Counted from the stretch's first letter, positions 1 to 8,710 are shown. The stretch is DNA of 64,000 nt from RGIG9608 sp045602425 (GCA_045602425.1 JAZSBO010000009.1:8845-72844), one strand, 5' to 3'. Program-made: numbers and translations. Notes: generated by a model not told the origin, from the sequence alone.

Positions 1-134
1 TCGGTGCATTGAGCCGAAAGAATTACTGCCACGAGCAATTCAAACGGATTGGAGAAGTTGAGTTCGCTTTCTGCTATAGGCATATTCTTCTCGAACCAAG
101 CGATTACTTCCGAATAACGTTCTTTTTTAGTCAT
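1..134 (-). CDS. nth: Endonuclease III, N-terminal part (runs off the window)
   Basis: DNA glycosylase/AP lyase of base-excision repair that removes oxidised pyrimidines. The reverse strand reads from an ATG at 132-134 for 44 codons to the window edge. The translation begins MTKKERYSEVIAWFEKNMP and ends with LLVAVILSAQCT, the conserved N-terminal block of the Nth/HhH-GPD family that normally precedes the helix-hairpin-helix and the 4Fe-4S cluster, both of which lie outside the window. It is divergent from ftsK, with about 120 bp between the two starts. A different frame on the plus strand is open across this stretch but has no recognisable protein. The N-terminal match is distinctive despite the short length. 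Confidence 0.85.
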   Translation of the reverse strand, partial: MTKKERYSEVIAWFEKNMPIAESELNFSNPFELLVAVILSAQCT

Positions 135-222
135 CGTAAAAATGCTTTTTCAGTAAGCAAATTTCATTATTTTAGCAAAGATTGCAAAAAAGTTAAGAGT
201 TTTTTTTTGATGTTGATTTTAT

Positions 223-230
223 TATTTTTG
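223..230 (+). promoter_or_regulatory. -7 element (TATTTTTG) upstream of ftsK
   Basis: Matches the Bacteroidota TAnnTTTG box and ends 25 bases before the ftsK start. No good TTG lies at the expected -33 distance, so the call rests on one box. Confidence 0.45.
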
Positions 231-255
231 CAAGAATTAAAAAGGATTTTTTGTT

Positions 256-2658
256 ATGGCTAAAAAAGTAACAGATAAAAAACAGAAGAATAGTTTTTTC
301 GTTCGTTTGAAGAACTTTTTTGTTGATGAACGTACGCATTATGCGTTGAGTTTGTTGTTGGTGTTTTTTGTGTTGTATCTGTTTTTTGCGATGTTTTCGT
401 TTTTTTTTACGGCAAGTGCTGACCAAAGTCAGGTGTTGACGGCAACAGACAACAAACAAGTAACAAATTGGACTGGATATTTGGGAGCAAAATTAGCTAA
501 CAAACTTGTGAATGACGGTTTTGGAGTTGCTTCGTTTGCGGTGTTGTTGTTTCCGTTTGTTTTAGCATTGCGTTTGGTAGGAAAGAAATTGATGCCACTT
601 TGGAAAGCGTTTATTCTTTCGGCTGTATTTCTTATTTGGGGTTCGGTATTTTTTAGTTTCTTTTTTTCAAAATTTTACCAAAAATGGGCTGTTAGTCTTG
701 GCGGTGCTCATGGCGATTTTATGAGCGATTTTTTGTTTGAAAATTGTGGTTGGGGTACTATTTTGATAATCATTATAGCTTTTTTCATTATTCTTCTTAT
801 TTGTTCTTCGCAGTCGCTTGTATGGATAAAAAACTTGTTTGTTAAGAAAAGAAAGGCATTGCCTGTTGCTTCTGATGCTGTTGTTGAAGAAGAATCTGCT
901 GAAGCAGAATCCGAAGCTGAAAAAGAATCGTCTGCAATCAATGAATTTGTTTTTCCTGAACCAGCAGATGATAATGTTGTTTCTAATGACGATTTTTTTG
1001 TAGAAAATCCTACCAAAGACGAATCGGTAGAAATACTCTCTAACGATGAAAACAAAAAGGAAATTGAAGTAGAAATACAAGATTCGTTAGATACCGAAAT
1101 GGCTACTAACGACCCTGATTATATTTTGAAAAAATATGGAAAATATGATCCACGTCTCGATTTGATGCATTACAAATTTCCTCAGCTTTCGCTTTTAAAA
1201 ACATATCCTAACGAAAATATGCCTGTGGTGGATATGCAAGAACAAAATGCCAACAAAGACAAAATTGTTACTACTTTGCGGAACTATGGCATAGAAGTAG
1301 AAAGTGTAAAAGCAACAGTTGGTCCAACAATTACGCTATATGAAATAGTGCCACAAGCAGGAACACGTATTGCGAAAATTCGTAATCTCGAAAGCGATAT
1401 TATGTTGAGTTTAAAAGCAACGGGTATTCGTATTATTGCACCAATTCCGGGTAAAGGTACTATTGGAATTGAGGTTCCCAACGAAAATCCACAAATTGTA
1501 TCGATGCATTCGGTTATTGCCTCAAAAAAATTTCAAGAAGAAGAAAAGTATGTTTTGCCAGTAGCACTTGGAAGAACTATAACGAACGAAGTGTTTATGT
1601 TCGATTTGGCAAAAACACCACATCTTTTAGTTGCAGGAGCAACTGGACAAGGAAAATCGGTTGGTTTGAATGCTATTATTACGTCATTGCTTTATAAAAA
1701 ACATCCTTCAGAATTGAAGTTTGTGCTTATCGACCCTAAAATGGTTGAATTTAATATTTATGCTGCTCTCGAAAAGCATTATATGGCAAAAATGCCTGAT
1801 CAAGATAATATAATCATTACTGATTCTACAAAAGTAATTCAAACGCTCAATTCGCTTGTAATAGAAATGGAAGAGCGCTATAAGTTGTTGATGTCGGCAC
1901 ATTGTCGCAATATAATCGAGTACAATGAAAAGTTTGTTAACCGTAGGCTTAATCCTGAAAAAGGACATCGCTTTTTGCCTTATATTGTAATAGTGATTGA
2001 TGAGTTTGGTGATTTTATAATGGTTGCGGGCAAAGAGGTAGAAACGCCTATTTCTCGTATTGCACAAAAAGCTCGTGCTGTAGGTATGCATATGATATTA
2101 GCAACACAGCGTCCATCTGTAAACATCATTACCGGAGTGATAAAGGCAAATGTACCAAGCCGTATCGCTTTTCGTGTGTCTTCAATGATAGACTCGCGTA
2201 CAATTCTTGATGCTTCTGGAGCTAATCAGTTGGTTGGGAAAGGTGATTTACTCTATTCGGGTGGCAGTGAACTAATACGTGTGCAATGTGCTTTTGTTGA
2301 TACGCCAGAGGTTGAAAAAATAGTAGAATATGTAAGTAAACAACAAGCCTATCCTTCGGCATATATGTTGCCTGAATGTGAAATATCCGAGTCGGGAGGC
2401 GATCTCAATGTAAGTGGTGTAGATATGACGCAACGCGATCCGCTTTTCGAGGAAGCTGCTCGTATGGTGGTAAGTACGCAACAGGGATCTACTTCTAATA
2501 TTCAACGGAAATTTAGTGTGGGTTTCAATCGTGCAGGACGAATAATGGATCAGTTGGAGCATGCTGGTATTATTGGTCCACAAGAAGGAAGCAAACCACG
2601 AAAAGTGTTGGTTGCATCGGAGTTTGAATTAGATCAAATGCTTAACAATATGAATTAA
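256..2658 (+). CDS. ftsK: DNA translocase FtsK/SpoIIIE family
   Basis: Membrane-anchored hexameric ATPase at the division septum that pumps DNA and coordinates XerCD-dif chromosome dimer resolution. The 800-aa protein has four hydrophobic segments within about residues 28-190, then an acidic linker (about 205-275). The motor follows: Walker A GATGQGKS near 461-468 and Walker B with DEFGD near 582-586. The C-terminal winged-helix gamma domain (about 735-795) contains FSVGFNRAGRIMDQLE, the part that reads polar DNA motifs. Length and order are normal for the phylum. The A-rich stretch before the ATG at 256 fits Bacteroidota initiation. It starts a run with a LolA-like gene 7 bp downstream and trxB after that. 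Confidence 0.96.
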   Translation: MAKKVTDKKQKNSFFVRLKNFFVDERTHYALSLLLVFFVLYLFFAMFSFFFTASADQSQVLTATDNKQVTNWTGYLGAKLANKLVNDGFGVASFAVLLFPFVLALRLVGKKLMPLWKAFILSAVFLIWGSVFFSFFFSKFYQKWAVSLGGAHGDFMSDFLFENCGWGTILIIIIAFFIILLICSSQSLVWIKNLFVKKRKALPVASDAVVEEESAEAESEAEKESSAINEFVFPEPADDNVVSNDDFFVENPTKDESVEILSNDENKKEIEVEIQDSLDTEMATNDPDYILKKYGKYDPRLDLMHYKFPQLSLLKTYPNENMPVVDMQEQNANKDKIVTTLRNYGIEVESVKATVGPTITLYEIVPQAGTRIAKIRNLESDIMLSLKATGIRIIAPIPGKGTIGIEVPNENPQIVSMHSVIASKKFQEEEKYVLPVALGRTITNEVFMFDLAKTPHLLVAGATGQGKSVGLNAIITSLLYKKHPSELKFVLIDPKMVEFNIYAALEKHYMAKMPDQDNIIITDSTKVIQTLNSLVIEMEERYKLLMSAHCRNIIEYNEKFVNRRLNPEKGHRFLPYIVIVIDEFGDFIMVAGKEVETPISRIAQKARAVGMHMILATQRPSVNIITGVIKANVPSRIAFRVSSMIDSRTILDASGANQLVGKGDLLYSGGSELIRVQCAFVDTPEVEKIVEYVSKQQAYPSAYMLPECEISESGGDLNVSGVDMTQRDPLFEEAARMVVSTQQGSTSNIQRKFSVGFNRAGRIMDQLEHAGIIGPQEGSKPRKVLVASEFELDQMLNNMN

Positions 2659-2665
2659 GAAAACT

Positions 2666-3310
2666 ATGAAAAAGATAAAAAAAATAGTAGCGTTGTTAAT
2701 TGTATTTATGCCGTTTATTGCTGTAGCACAAACTGATCAGCAAGCAAAAGTATTTTTTGATAAAACAATAGCTGTATTGCAAAATAGTTCGTTACAAACG
2801 GACTTTTCGGTAACTTACGAAAATGCTGTTACAAACGATAGCGAAACCAAACAAGGGAAACTACTTCTTAAAGGCAATAAATTTTATTTTTTGCTCGAAA
2901 CGATAGAATTGTTTTTCGATGGAAAAACACAATGGATGTATATGAAAGATATTGACGAAGTGTCTGTATCCGAGCCAACAGGTAAGGAGTTAAGCGATGT
3001 AAATCCTATTTTAATGATAAAAGAATTTCGAAAAACTCATATGGTACAATTTGATGCTGATGATGTGGCTTCATCACAAAATCGTTTGTTGAATCTTTAT
3101 CCTTCTGATAAAAATGCTGATCATTTTAAAGTAGCTTTGGTAGTAAAAACAAACACAAAGCAGATAGTTTCGATCAAAATTTCGTTTAAAAATGGAACAT
3201 CTACACTGTTTTCTACAAAAAATTATCAAACGTTGAAAACGCTTTCTGATGCGGTTTTTGTGTTTGATAAATCGAAATATCCAAATGTAATTATTAACGA
3301 TTTAAGATAG
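2666..3310 (+). CDS. lolA: LolA-like outer-membrane lipoprotein carrier
   Basis: Probable periplasmic chaperone that carries lipoproteins from the inner-membrane LolCDE complex to the outer membrane. The 214-aa product starts with a clear Sec signal peptide (MKKIKKIVALLIVFMPFIAVA, cleavage before Gln22). The mature part has the alternating strand pattern of the LolA half-barrel, including QGKLLLKGNKFYF and FFDGKTQWMY, where LolA relatives have their conserved strands. It lies 7 bp after ftsK and 5 bp before trxB, so it is probably cotranscribed. LolA sequences diverge strongly, so the family call is firmer than proof of carrier activity. Confidence 0.8.
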   Translation: MKKIKKIVALLIVFMPFIAVAQTDQQAKVFFDKTIAVLQNSSLQTDFSVTYENAVTNDSETKQGKLLLKGNKFYFLLETIELFFDGKTQWMYMKDIDEVSVSEPTGKELSDVNPILMIKEFRKTHMVQFDADDVASSQNRLLNLYPSDKNADHFKVALVVKTNTKQIVSIKISFKNGTSTLFSTKNYQTLKTLSDAVFVFDKSKYPNVIINDLR

Positions 3311-3315
3311 AATTT

Positions 3316-4248
3316 ATGGAAAAAATAGACTGTTTGATTATCGGCTCTGGTCCTGCAGGATACACAGCTGCCATTTATGCCTCACGTGCCAATTTAAACC
3401 CTGTTCTTTACGAAGGAATTCAGCCTGGAGGACAACTTACCACTACTACCGAGATTGAAAATTTTCCGGGATTCCCCGAAGGAATAACAGGAACGGAATT
3501 GATGGGAAAAATGCGTGCACAAGCTGAACGTTTTGGTGTTGATATTCGCTCTGGTATGGTTACTGAAGTTGATTTTTCGGGCGATGTGCATAGAGTAACA
3601 ATCGATGGAGAAAAACAAATTGAAGCTAAATGTGTGATTATTTCCACAGGAGCTTCGGCAAAATATCTTGGGCTCGCCGACGAACAAAAATATATGGGAA
3701 TGGGCGTTTCCGCGTGTGCCACTTGCGATGGATTCTTCTATCGCCGAAAAACGGTGGCTGTAGTTGGCGGTGGCGACACAGCTTGCGAAGAAGCAATCTA
3801 TTTGGCAGGATTAGCAAAAAAAGTTTACCTCATTGTGCGTAAACCGTTTCTTCGTGCTTCGGAAATTATGCAAAAACGTGTCGTTGAAACCGAAAACATC
3901 GAAGTGCTTTTCGAACACGAAACACTTGGACTTTTTGGTAAAAACGGTGTTGAAGGAGCTCGTTTGGTGAAACGTCGTGGACAAACCGACGAACAAGAAA
4001 TTGAAATTGCTATCGATGGATTTTTCTTAGCTATTGGTCATCATCCCAACTCTGATGTGTTCAAAAAATTTATTGAAACTGATGAATTAGGTTACATCAA
4101 AACTGTTGCTGGAACGCCTAAAACCAACGTTGCAGGAGTGTTTGCTGCGGGCGATGTGGCCGATCCAAATTATCGACAAGCCATTACGGCAGCAGCAAGT
4201 GGTTGCCGTGCTGCTATAGAAGTAGAACGCTACTTAAAGTCAAGATAA
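3316..4248 (+). CDS. trxB: Thioredoxin-disulfide reductase
   Basis: FAD/NADPH enzyme that reduces thioredoxin in the cytoplasm. The 310-aa protein has the FAD-binding GSGPAGYTAA motif at about residues 9-18. The redox-active pair sits in the NADPH domain as C134-A-T-C137. The second dinucleotide motif VVGGGDTACEEA follows, and a C-terminal GVFAAGDV contacts FAD. Length and motif order are those of low-molecular-weight bacterial TrxB. It lies 5 bp after the LolA-like gene, and the next gene starts 2 bp after its stop, so these form an operon. Confidence 0.95.
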   Translation: MEKIDCLIIGSGPAGYTAAIYASRANLNPVLYEGIQPGGQLTTTTEIENFPGFPEGITGTELMGKMRAQAERFGVDIRSGMVTEVDFSGDVHRVTIDGEKQIEAKCVIISTGASAKYLGLADEQKYMGMGVSACATCDGFFYRRKTVAVVGGGDTACEEAIYLAGLAKKVYLIVRKPFLRASEIMQKRVVETENIEVLFEHETLGLFGKNGVEGARLVKRRGQTDEQEIEIAIDGFFLAIGHHPNSDVFKKFIETDELGYIKTVAGTPKTNVAGVFAAGDVADPNYRQAITAAASGCRAAIEVERYLKSR

Positions 4249-4250
4249 AA

Positions 4251-4622
4251 ATGCATTTTTTCAGAAAATACTATTTAATAATAGTTTGGTGTATTGTTAT
4301 AGCAATACTTTCTTTGAAGAAAATAGAGATTTCCGAAATTCCTTCTTTTTTCAATTTCCCATATATTGATAAAGGAGTTCATTTCGTTATGTATTTTATT
4401 TTGGGAGTGGTGCTTTGTTATGAAATTGGATTGTCAACATTTTTCAAGAAAATATTTGTGTTATTCTTCCCTATTTTTTATGGAGGTGTCATAGAATTGA
4501 TACAAGAATACGCTGTGCATCGGACAGGCGATTGGTTTGATTTTTTTGCTAATATTTTAGGAGGATTTTCAGGTATAGTGTTCGGTTTCCTTATTTTTCG
4601 AAAAACGAAATGTAAGTATTAA
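4251..4622 (+). CDS. VanZ-like small membrane protein
   Basis: A 123-aa protein with four hydrophobic segments and the VanZ-family motifs DKGVHFVMYF after the first helix and ELIQEYAVHRTGDWFDFFANILGG near the end (E, R and D are the conserved polar residues). VanZ was named for low-level teicoplanin resistance in enterococci; the role of stand-alone homologues is unknown. The ATG at 4251, 2 bp after the trxB stop, was chosen because an earlier in-frame start would read 48 bp back into trxB. A strong terminator follows, closing the ftsK-lolA-trxB-vanZ run. Confidence 0.8.
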   Translation: MHFFRKYYLIIVWCIVIAILSLKKIEISEIPSFFNFPYIDKGVHFVMYFILGVVLCYEIGLSTFFKKIFVLFFPIFYGGVIELIQEYAVHRTGDWFDFFANILGGFSGIVFGFLIFRKTKCKY

Positions 4623-4642
4623 ACAATTTCTAATAAAAACAG

Positions 4643-4678
4643 AAGAGCCACAAATCAAAAAAATGTGGCTCTTTTTTA
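4643..4678. terminator. Intrinsic terminator between convergent genes
   Basis: Ten-base perfect stem AAGAGCCACA (4643-4652) / TGTGGCTCTT (4664-4673) with an 11-base loop, followed by a T-run on the plus strand. The A-rich loop side also gives a partial U-tract for minus-strand transcripts arriving from 4706. Confidence 0.85.
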
Positions 4679-4705
4679 TAAATAGAAATTCAATAATGCC
4701 GAGAA

Positions 4706-5353
4706 CTAAGCCTCGTCGCCAAATACAACGCCATTACCAGCAGAGTTTATCCACTCTTTTTTGACGGCAAAACTCCAAATGATAAGAGCTAAATTGACAA
4801 TAAAAGCCAAAACAAGAATGATGATTTCTATTATTTTAGTAGCTTTTAGTATTGGCGTTTGCGATTTTTCTTTCAACGATAGAAAGATATTATGTAGTGT
4901 AAAAGGTGTATTTGTAGTCTCAAATTCGTTTAAATATAGATTGATATTGTTGGCAAATTCCTCTAAATAAGAGATATAAGCATTTATACCAATAATGCGA
5001 ACAAGAAAATTAACATCATCATTACTATTTAAATATGAGCGAATTTGTTTACTATCGGAAATAAGATTTTTAATGGTTTCGGCATTAAGAACCTGTTGCG
5101 TATAGTCAGGAGAAATTTGGTTGATTTGATTTTCTACTTGACCGATTTCGAAATCTATAAATTGATTAATTTTTTTCGGGATAAAAGCACTTGCTATGAA
5201 CAATGTGATCAATAAAATAGCAGTTAGAATTGTAGCTGCGAAAAGAATATTTTTTTTAGTAGATTTTTTCAAAGGCAAAATCAAAAACCATATAATAATA
5301 GTAGGTACTGCTACTATCAAAAGAGCAAAAATGACAACATAAAAAGTATTCAT
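4706..5353 (-). CDS. Hypothetical membrane protein, third gene of a trio
   Basis: No family recognised. The 215-aa protein has two hydrophobic helices at the N-terminus (about 3-30 and 36-58), a roughly 110-residue polar, helix-rich middle (SPDYTQQVLNAETIKNLISDSKQIRSY and following), and a third membrane segment near 172-198. The middle would face the periplasm or cytoplasm as a soluble domain between membrane anchors. It lies 2 bp downstream of another membrane protein and is probably cotranscribed with the PH-like gene at 5791. The real-gene call rests on operon spacing and coherent membrane topology. Confidence 0.6.
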   Translation of the reverse strand: MNTFYVVIFALLIVAVPTIIIWFLILPLKKSTKKNILFAATILTAILLITLFIASAFIPKKINQFIDFEIGQVENQINQISPDYTQQVLNAETIKNLISDSKQIRSYLNSNDDVNFLVRIIGINAYISYLEEFANNINLYLNEFETTNTPFTLHNIFLSLKEKSQTPILKATKIIEIIILVLAFIVNLALIIWSFAVKKEWINSAGNGVVFGDEA

Positions 5354-5355
5354 AA

Positions 5356-5790
5356 TTAATTCTGATTTAAGTTAGTATAAATAACGGTTTTTTGTTTTTT
5401 ACAGCTTTTTTTCAATGTTTTAATAAGAGGTTGCTTTAGTTTTTTCAATATTTTATATTTGTCTGTTTGATTCAAATCCTTGAGTACTATTTTTACTAAT
5501 AATCGTCCGCAAGGGGCTTGCATATATTCGGTAAATGTATCGGGGCGGAACGTGTTTTCGTTGCGTTGCATCAAGACGTTGTATTTACGTTTTTTGTCGT
5601 TCCATGCACGAAAAATACGTAGAGCAGACCGTAAACATATAAGGGCAACAACAATTTGTACAAAAAAAATCCAATTGTAAATTTTATAAAGCGGAATAAA
5701 TACAATGCCTATCCCCCCAACAAGCAGGAGGAAGGCATAAGTATTTAAATACAAAAATCGCGAAAAAGTTACGATTGTTTGTTTGTTCAT
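5356..5790 (-). CDS. Hypothetical two-helix membrane protein
   Basis: A 144-aa protein with two adjacent hydrophobic helices (about 12-33 and 39-58), then a basic soluble tail rich in Lys (KLKQPLIKTLKKSCKKQK). No family recognised. It begins directly after the stop of the upstream PH-like gene (stop 5791, start 5790) and ends 2 bp before the next gene, so the three are almost certainly one transcript. A membrane-anchoring role for a partner is only an inference from topology. Confidence 0.6.
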   Translation of the reverse strand: MNKQTIVTFSRFLYLNTYAFLLLVGGIGIVFIPLYKIYNWIFFVQIVVALICLRSALRIFRAWNDKKRKYNVLMQRNENTFRPDTFTEYMQAPCGRLLVKIVLKDLNQTDKYKILKKLKQPLIKTLKKSCKKQKTVIYTNLNQN

Positions 5791-6234
5791 TTATTGAGCA
5801 TTAGAGATAGCTTTGTAGAACGAATCCACTATTTTTTGTGCTTCTGCTTCGTTGTCGCTTGGCAATAAGATAGAAGTACGTTGTGTGAATGCATCATAAT
5901 ACAAAGTGTATGATTGACAGAAACAGCCAAGGCAAGTACCTTCTTTTACATAGCCAACTTCTTTTACGCTACTTGGTAATAGATATTTTACGTTTTTACC
6001 AGCGTTCAAAACCCAGAAAGCTTTGAATTGAATAACTTCAACTACGCGTTTGTTAGTGATAACAACAAAACCTTCACGTTTGTTTCCTAACAAAAGGTTA
6101 AAAAGTTTTACGATAGAACCCCAAAGTTTAGCAAAAGGATTTGCACTAGTTGCCCACAATTCAGCTTCAAGTTCCATTACTAAATTTTCACCTTCGTTTA
6201 AGATAAGACCAGATTTTAAATTTGAATTTGCCAT
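5791..6234 (-). CDS. PH-like domain protein, first gene of the trio
   Basis: A 147-aa soluble protein resembling bacterial pleckstrin-homology-like (bPH) proteins. The diagnostic part is GFVVITNKRVVEV, followed by alternating strands and a C-terminal helix (DNEAEAQKIVDSFYKAISNA). It contains the cysteine cluster CLGCFCQSY near residues 103-111. The ATG at 6234 was chosen because the codons upstream (to 6333) show no conserved character and overlap the structured RNA region. The leader immediately before the start is A-rich. The gene lies about 100 bases downstream of a minus-strand terminator hairpin (6338-6361), so read-through control is possible. The family call is tentative. Confidence 0.65.
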   Translation of the reverse strand: MANSNLKSGLILNEGENLVMELEAELWATSANPFAKLWGSIVKLFNLLLGNKREGFVVITNKRVVEVIQFKAFWVLNAGKNVKYLLPSSVKEVGYVKEGTCLGCFCQSYTLYYDAFTQRTSILLPSDNEAEAQKIVDSFYKAISNAQ

Positions 6235-6331
6235 AATTTTTTTGTTTTTAAAAAGTTTAATAAAAATTCCTGATTCTTTTCGGCTTTTCAGGTTGCTCCG
6301 TTTTCTGTCGAATGTTTTTGGATATGTACAC

Positions 6332-6361
6332 AAAAAAGCGTGGACAGAGATTTATCCACGC
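6332..6361 (-). terminator. Intrinsic terminator of the structured RNA
   Basis: On the minus strand, the stem GCGTGGA/TCCACGC (plus-strand 6338-6344 and 6355-6361) with a 10-base loop is followed by six T. It lies 98 bases upstream of the PH-like gene start. Confidence 0.75.
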
Positions 6362-6480
6362 CCCGAGGTCCTGAGAATTACCCACACACGAACAGACAAT
6401 TCTTGTCCACGTTTAATGCGTAAACAATACGTTCGTGTGTTTGAAATTTTTTATGCATGAAATTTCTCAGGTTTCGGGGC
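6338..6480 (-). ncRNA. Candidate structured RNA (6S-like or attenuator leader)
   Basis: No gene fits 6235-6670; this part holds nested pairing. On the minus strand an outer stem pairs 6474-6479 with 6361-6366 and 6464-6471 with 6370-6377, separated by a small internal loop. An asymmetric bubble follows, then a 10-bp stem (6431-6440 with 6384-6393) capped by two small hairpins (6411-6415/6421-6425 and 6395-6399/6403-6407). The RNA ends at an intrinsic terminator (6338-6361). A long rod with a central bubble plus a terminator recalls 6S RNA, but an attenuation leader for the PH-like gene is also possible. Nothing was recognised in 6481-6670. Confidence 0.45.
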
Positions 6481-6670
6481 ATAAAATAAAGCAAACGCTT
6501 TTCCAAAATTTCAAGGTGTACATAAAAGCACACAGGAGAATTATTTCATAGGCAAAAATTTTTTAAAATTTGTTTTCCCAAAATTAAAAATTTTTTGAGT
6601 TATTACATTAAAAAAAACAGCATAAGAATGCACAATGCTAAAAAATATGCTTTTCTCGTACAGTCAAAAC

Positions 6671-8464
6671 TCAATGAAAATAACTGTAAATAATTGATGC
6701 TCTTTGAATTCCGACTATTTTTTCGAGTTCAGTTTGTGGTGCAGATTTTATACGTTTTAGACTTTTGAAGTGCTTTAAAAGCTCAGTTTTTGTCTTTTCG
6801 CCAATCCCTTTTATGTTGTCGAGTTCCGATGAGGTTTGCTGTTTGCTTCGTTTGCTCCGATGAAACGAAATGGCAAATCGGTGAACTTCATCTTGCACCG
6901 AAGCTAAAAATTTGAAAGTAAAGTCGGTCGGTTTCAATCCGATTACTTGCGGAGGACAACCAAATAAAACTTCGCTGGTTCGGTGTCGATTATTTTTTGC
7001 TAAACCAATAATTGGTATTTGTAGCTGTAGTTCGTCTTCTACAACTTGTCGTACGACTTCCATTTGCCCTTTTCCGCCATCGGTAATAATAAGATCGGGC
7101 AACGGTTGTTGTTCGTCTTTCAAGCGAGTGTAACGTCTACGTACAACCTCTTTCATTGATGCATAGTCGTCGGCTCCGACAATGGTTTTTATGTTGTACG
7201 TACGATAATCTTTTTTCGAAGGCTTACATTTTTTGAATACTACGCAAGCTGCTACAGCATTTGTTCCGCTGATGTTCGAATTGTCGAAACATTCGATTGT
7301 TTCAGGTATTTTTGGAAGATGAAGAGCGTTTTGTATCTCTTTCATCAATCGCATTGATCGCTGGTCAGGATTCAGTTTCTCGCTTTGCTTGTATTTGTCA
7401 ACTTTGTATTGGCGAACATTTTTCGTTGCCAAATCGAGCAGTTTCTTTTTATTACCTCGTTGTGGTACAATGAATTCTAAATTTTCGTCTATTCCATCGG
7501 GATGAAACGGAACTATGAGGGTTTTGTTCGTACTGTTCAGTCGTTCGCGTAATTCTAAAATGCCAAGAGCAAAAACTTCTGTTTTGTCTTCGTCTAATTT
7601 TTTTTGATATTCTATTGTAAATCCTTGAATAACAGCACCTTTTGCTATTCTCAAAATGTTAATGTAAGCAGAATTTTCATCTTCGTCGTAGGCAAAAACA
7701 TCTAAATTGTCGTCGGTTGCTGTCGTTATGATTGTTTTTGCTTGATATTTGAGCAATGCTTCGTATTTTAGTTTTAGTTTTTGTGCTTCTTCGAATTTTT
7801 CTTCTGCTGCCAAAATTTGTATTTGTTGCAATAGATAGTCAACAATTTTGTGGCTGTTGCCTTGTGCAATTTCTTTTATTTCATCGATGTTTTTCTGATA
7901 GTCGCGTTCGGTTTGCAAACCTACGCAAACACCTAAACAGTTTTTTATATGATACTCCAAACAAAGTTTGAATTTTTTCGCTCTGATGTTTTCGGTGTTG
8001 AGCATCAAGTTGCAACTACGTATGGGGTAGAGTTCGTGGATTAAATCCAAAAGCGTGTCGAGGGCACGAACCGAAGAATACGGTCCGAAGAAATCGGCAT
8101 TTTTTTTCAATGTTCGGGTTTTGAATACACGAGGAAACTTTTCGTGCGTAATGCAAAGCCACGGATACGTTTTCCCGTCTTTTAAGAGAATATTGTAGTG
8201 TGGCTGATAGCGTTTTATCAGGTTGTTTTCGAGTAGCAGAGCTTCGTTTTCCGAATTTACTACAATGTATTCCAAATCTACGATTTGCTGAACGAGTTTT
8301 TTTGTTTTTATCGAATCGTGCGTTTTGTTGAAGTATGACGCAACACGCCGTTTCAGATTTTTTGCCTTTCCAACATAAATAATCACCCCTTTCGAGTTGA
8401 AGTATTGATATACGCCCGGCGACTCGGGCAGTGAATTGATTTTATTTTTTAGCAATTCATCCAT
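6671..8464 (-). CDS. uvrC: Excinuclease ABC subunit C
   Basis: Dual-incision nuclease of nucleotide-excision repair, acting with UvrA and UvrB. The 597-aa protein starts with the GIY-YIG domain (G17VY and Y30VG, 3' incision). A UVR helix pair near 205-235 (AAEEKFEEAQKLKLKYEAL) contacts UvrB. The RNase H-like domain (IECFDNSNISG, then ADDYASMKEVVRRRY) makes the 5' incision, and a C-terminal helix-hairpin-helix (LDNIKGIGEKTKTELLKHF) binds DNA. Complete and normal length. The start at 8464 sits 4 bases after a -7 element, so the mRNA may be leaderless. Confidence 0.96.
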   Translation of the reverse strand: MDELLKNKINSLPESPGVYQYFNSKGVIIYVGKAKNLKRRVASYFNKTHDSIKTKKLVQQIVDLEYIVVNSENEALLLENNLIKRYQPHYNILLKDGKTYPWLCITHEKFPRVFKTRTLKKNADFFGPYSSVRALDTLLDLIHELYPIRSCNLMLNTENIRAKKFKLCLEYHIKNCLGVCVGLQTERDYQKNIDEIKEIAQGNSHKIVDYLLQQIQILAAEEKFEEAQKLKLKYEALLKYQAKTIITTATDDNLDVFAYDEDENSAYINILRIAKGAVIQGFTIEYQKKLDEDKTEVFALGILELRERLNSTNKTLIVPFHPDGIDENLEFIVPQRGNKKKLLDLATKNVRQYKVDKYKQSEKLNPDQRSMRLMKEIQNALHLPKIPETIECFDNSNISGTNAVAACVVFKKCKPSKKDYRTYNIKTIVGADDYASMKEVVRRRYTRLKDEQQPLPDLIITDGGKGQMEVVRQVVEDELQLQIPIIGLAKNNRHRTSEVLFGCPPQVIGLKPTDFTFKFLASVQDEVHRFAISFHRSKRSKQQTSSELDNIKGIGEKTKTELLKHFKSLKRIKSAPQTELEKIVGIQRASIIYSYFH

Positions 8465-8468
8465 AGCA

Positions 8469-8476
8469 CAAAGTTA
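8469..8476 (-). promoter_or_regulatory. -7 element (TAACTTTG) abutting the uvrC start
   Basis: Exact TAnnTTTG on the minus strand, ending 4 bases before the uvrC ATG. If used, transcription would start at or next to the start codon. No TTG was found at the normal -33 distance. Confidence 0.45.
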
Positions 8477-8526
8477 TAATTTTTGAAGAAATTTGTTTTC
8501 TTTTACATTAAATTATTAAAAAGGTG

Positions 8527-8534
8527 TATATTTG
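8527..8534 (+). promoter_or_regulatory. -7 element (TATATTTG) of the 8.5-8.8 kb RNA region
   Basis: Exact TAnnTTTG match upstream of a gene-free, structure-rich stretch. The -33 box is not obvious. Confidence 0.5.
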
Positions 8535-8710
8535 CTATGCATTTTGCTCACGCTGGGGAGGTTTTGCCTTTTATGTGAGGGTGGGCAAGAGGCAGACATA
8601 AAAAAAGGCGTCTTTTTGTCGCTTTGTGCTTGGCTATCTGAAATCTGGTAAATTTCAAAAAAGTATCCAACGCATTGCAACATGAGATGTCTGCGTGGTA
8701 TGATTTGTAG

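Noticed and set aside
9..263. Plus-strand open frame of 84 codons at the window start
   Set aside because: It lies opposite the nth start, has no recognisable protein features, and runs into the ftsK start; the minus-strand endonuclease III reading is clearly real.
667..1080. Minus-strand open frames inside ftsK
   Set aside because: Antisense to the linker of a well-conserved gene; composition is that of a complement frame.
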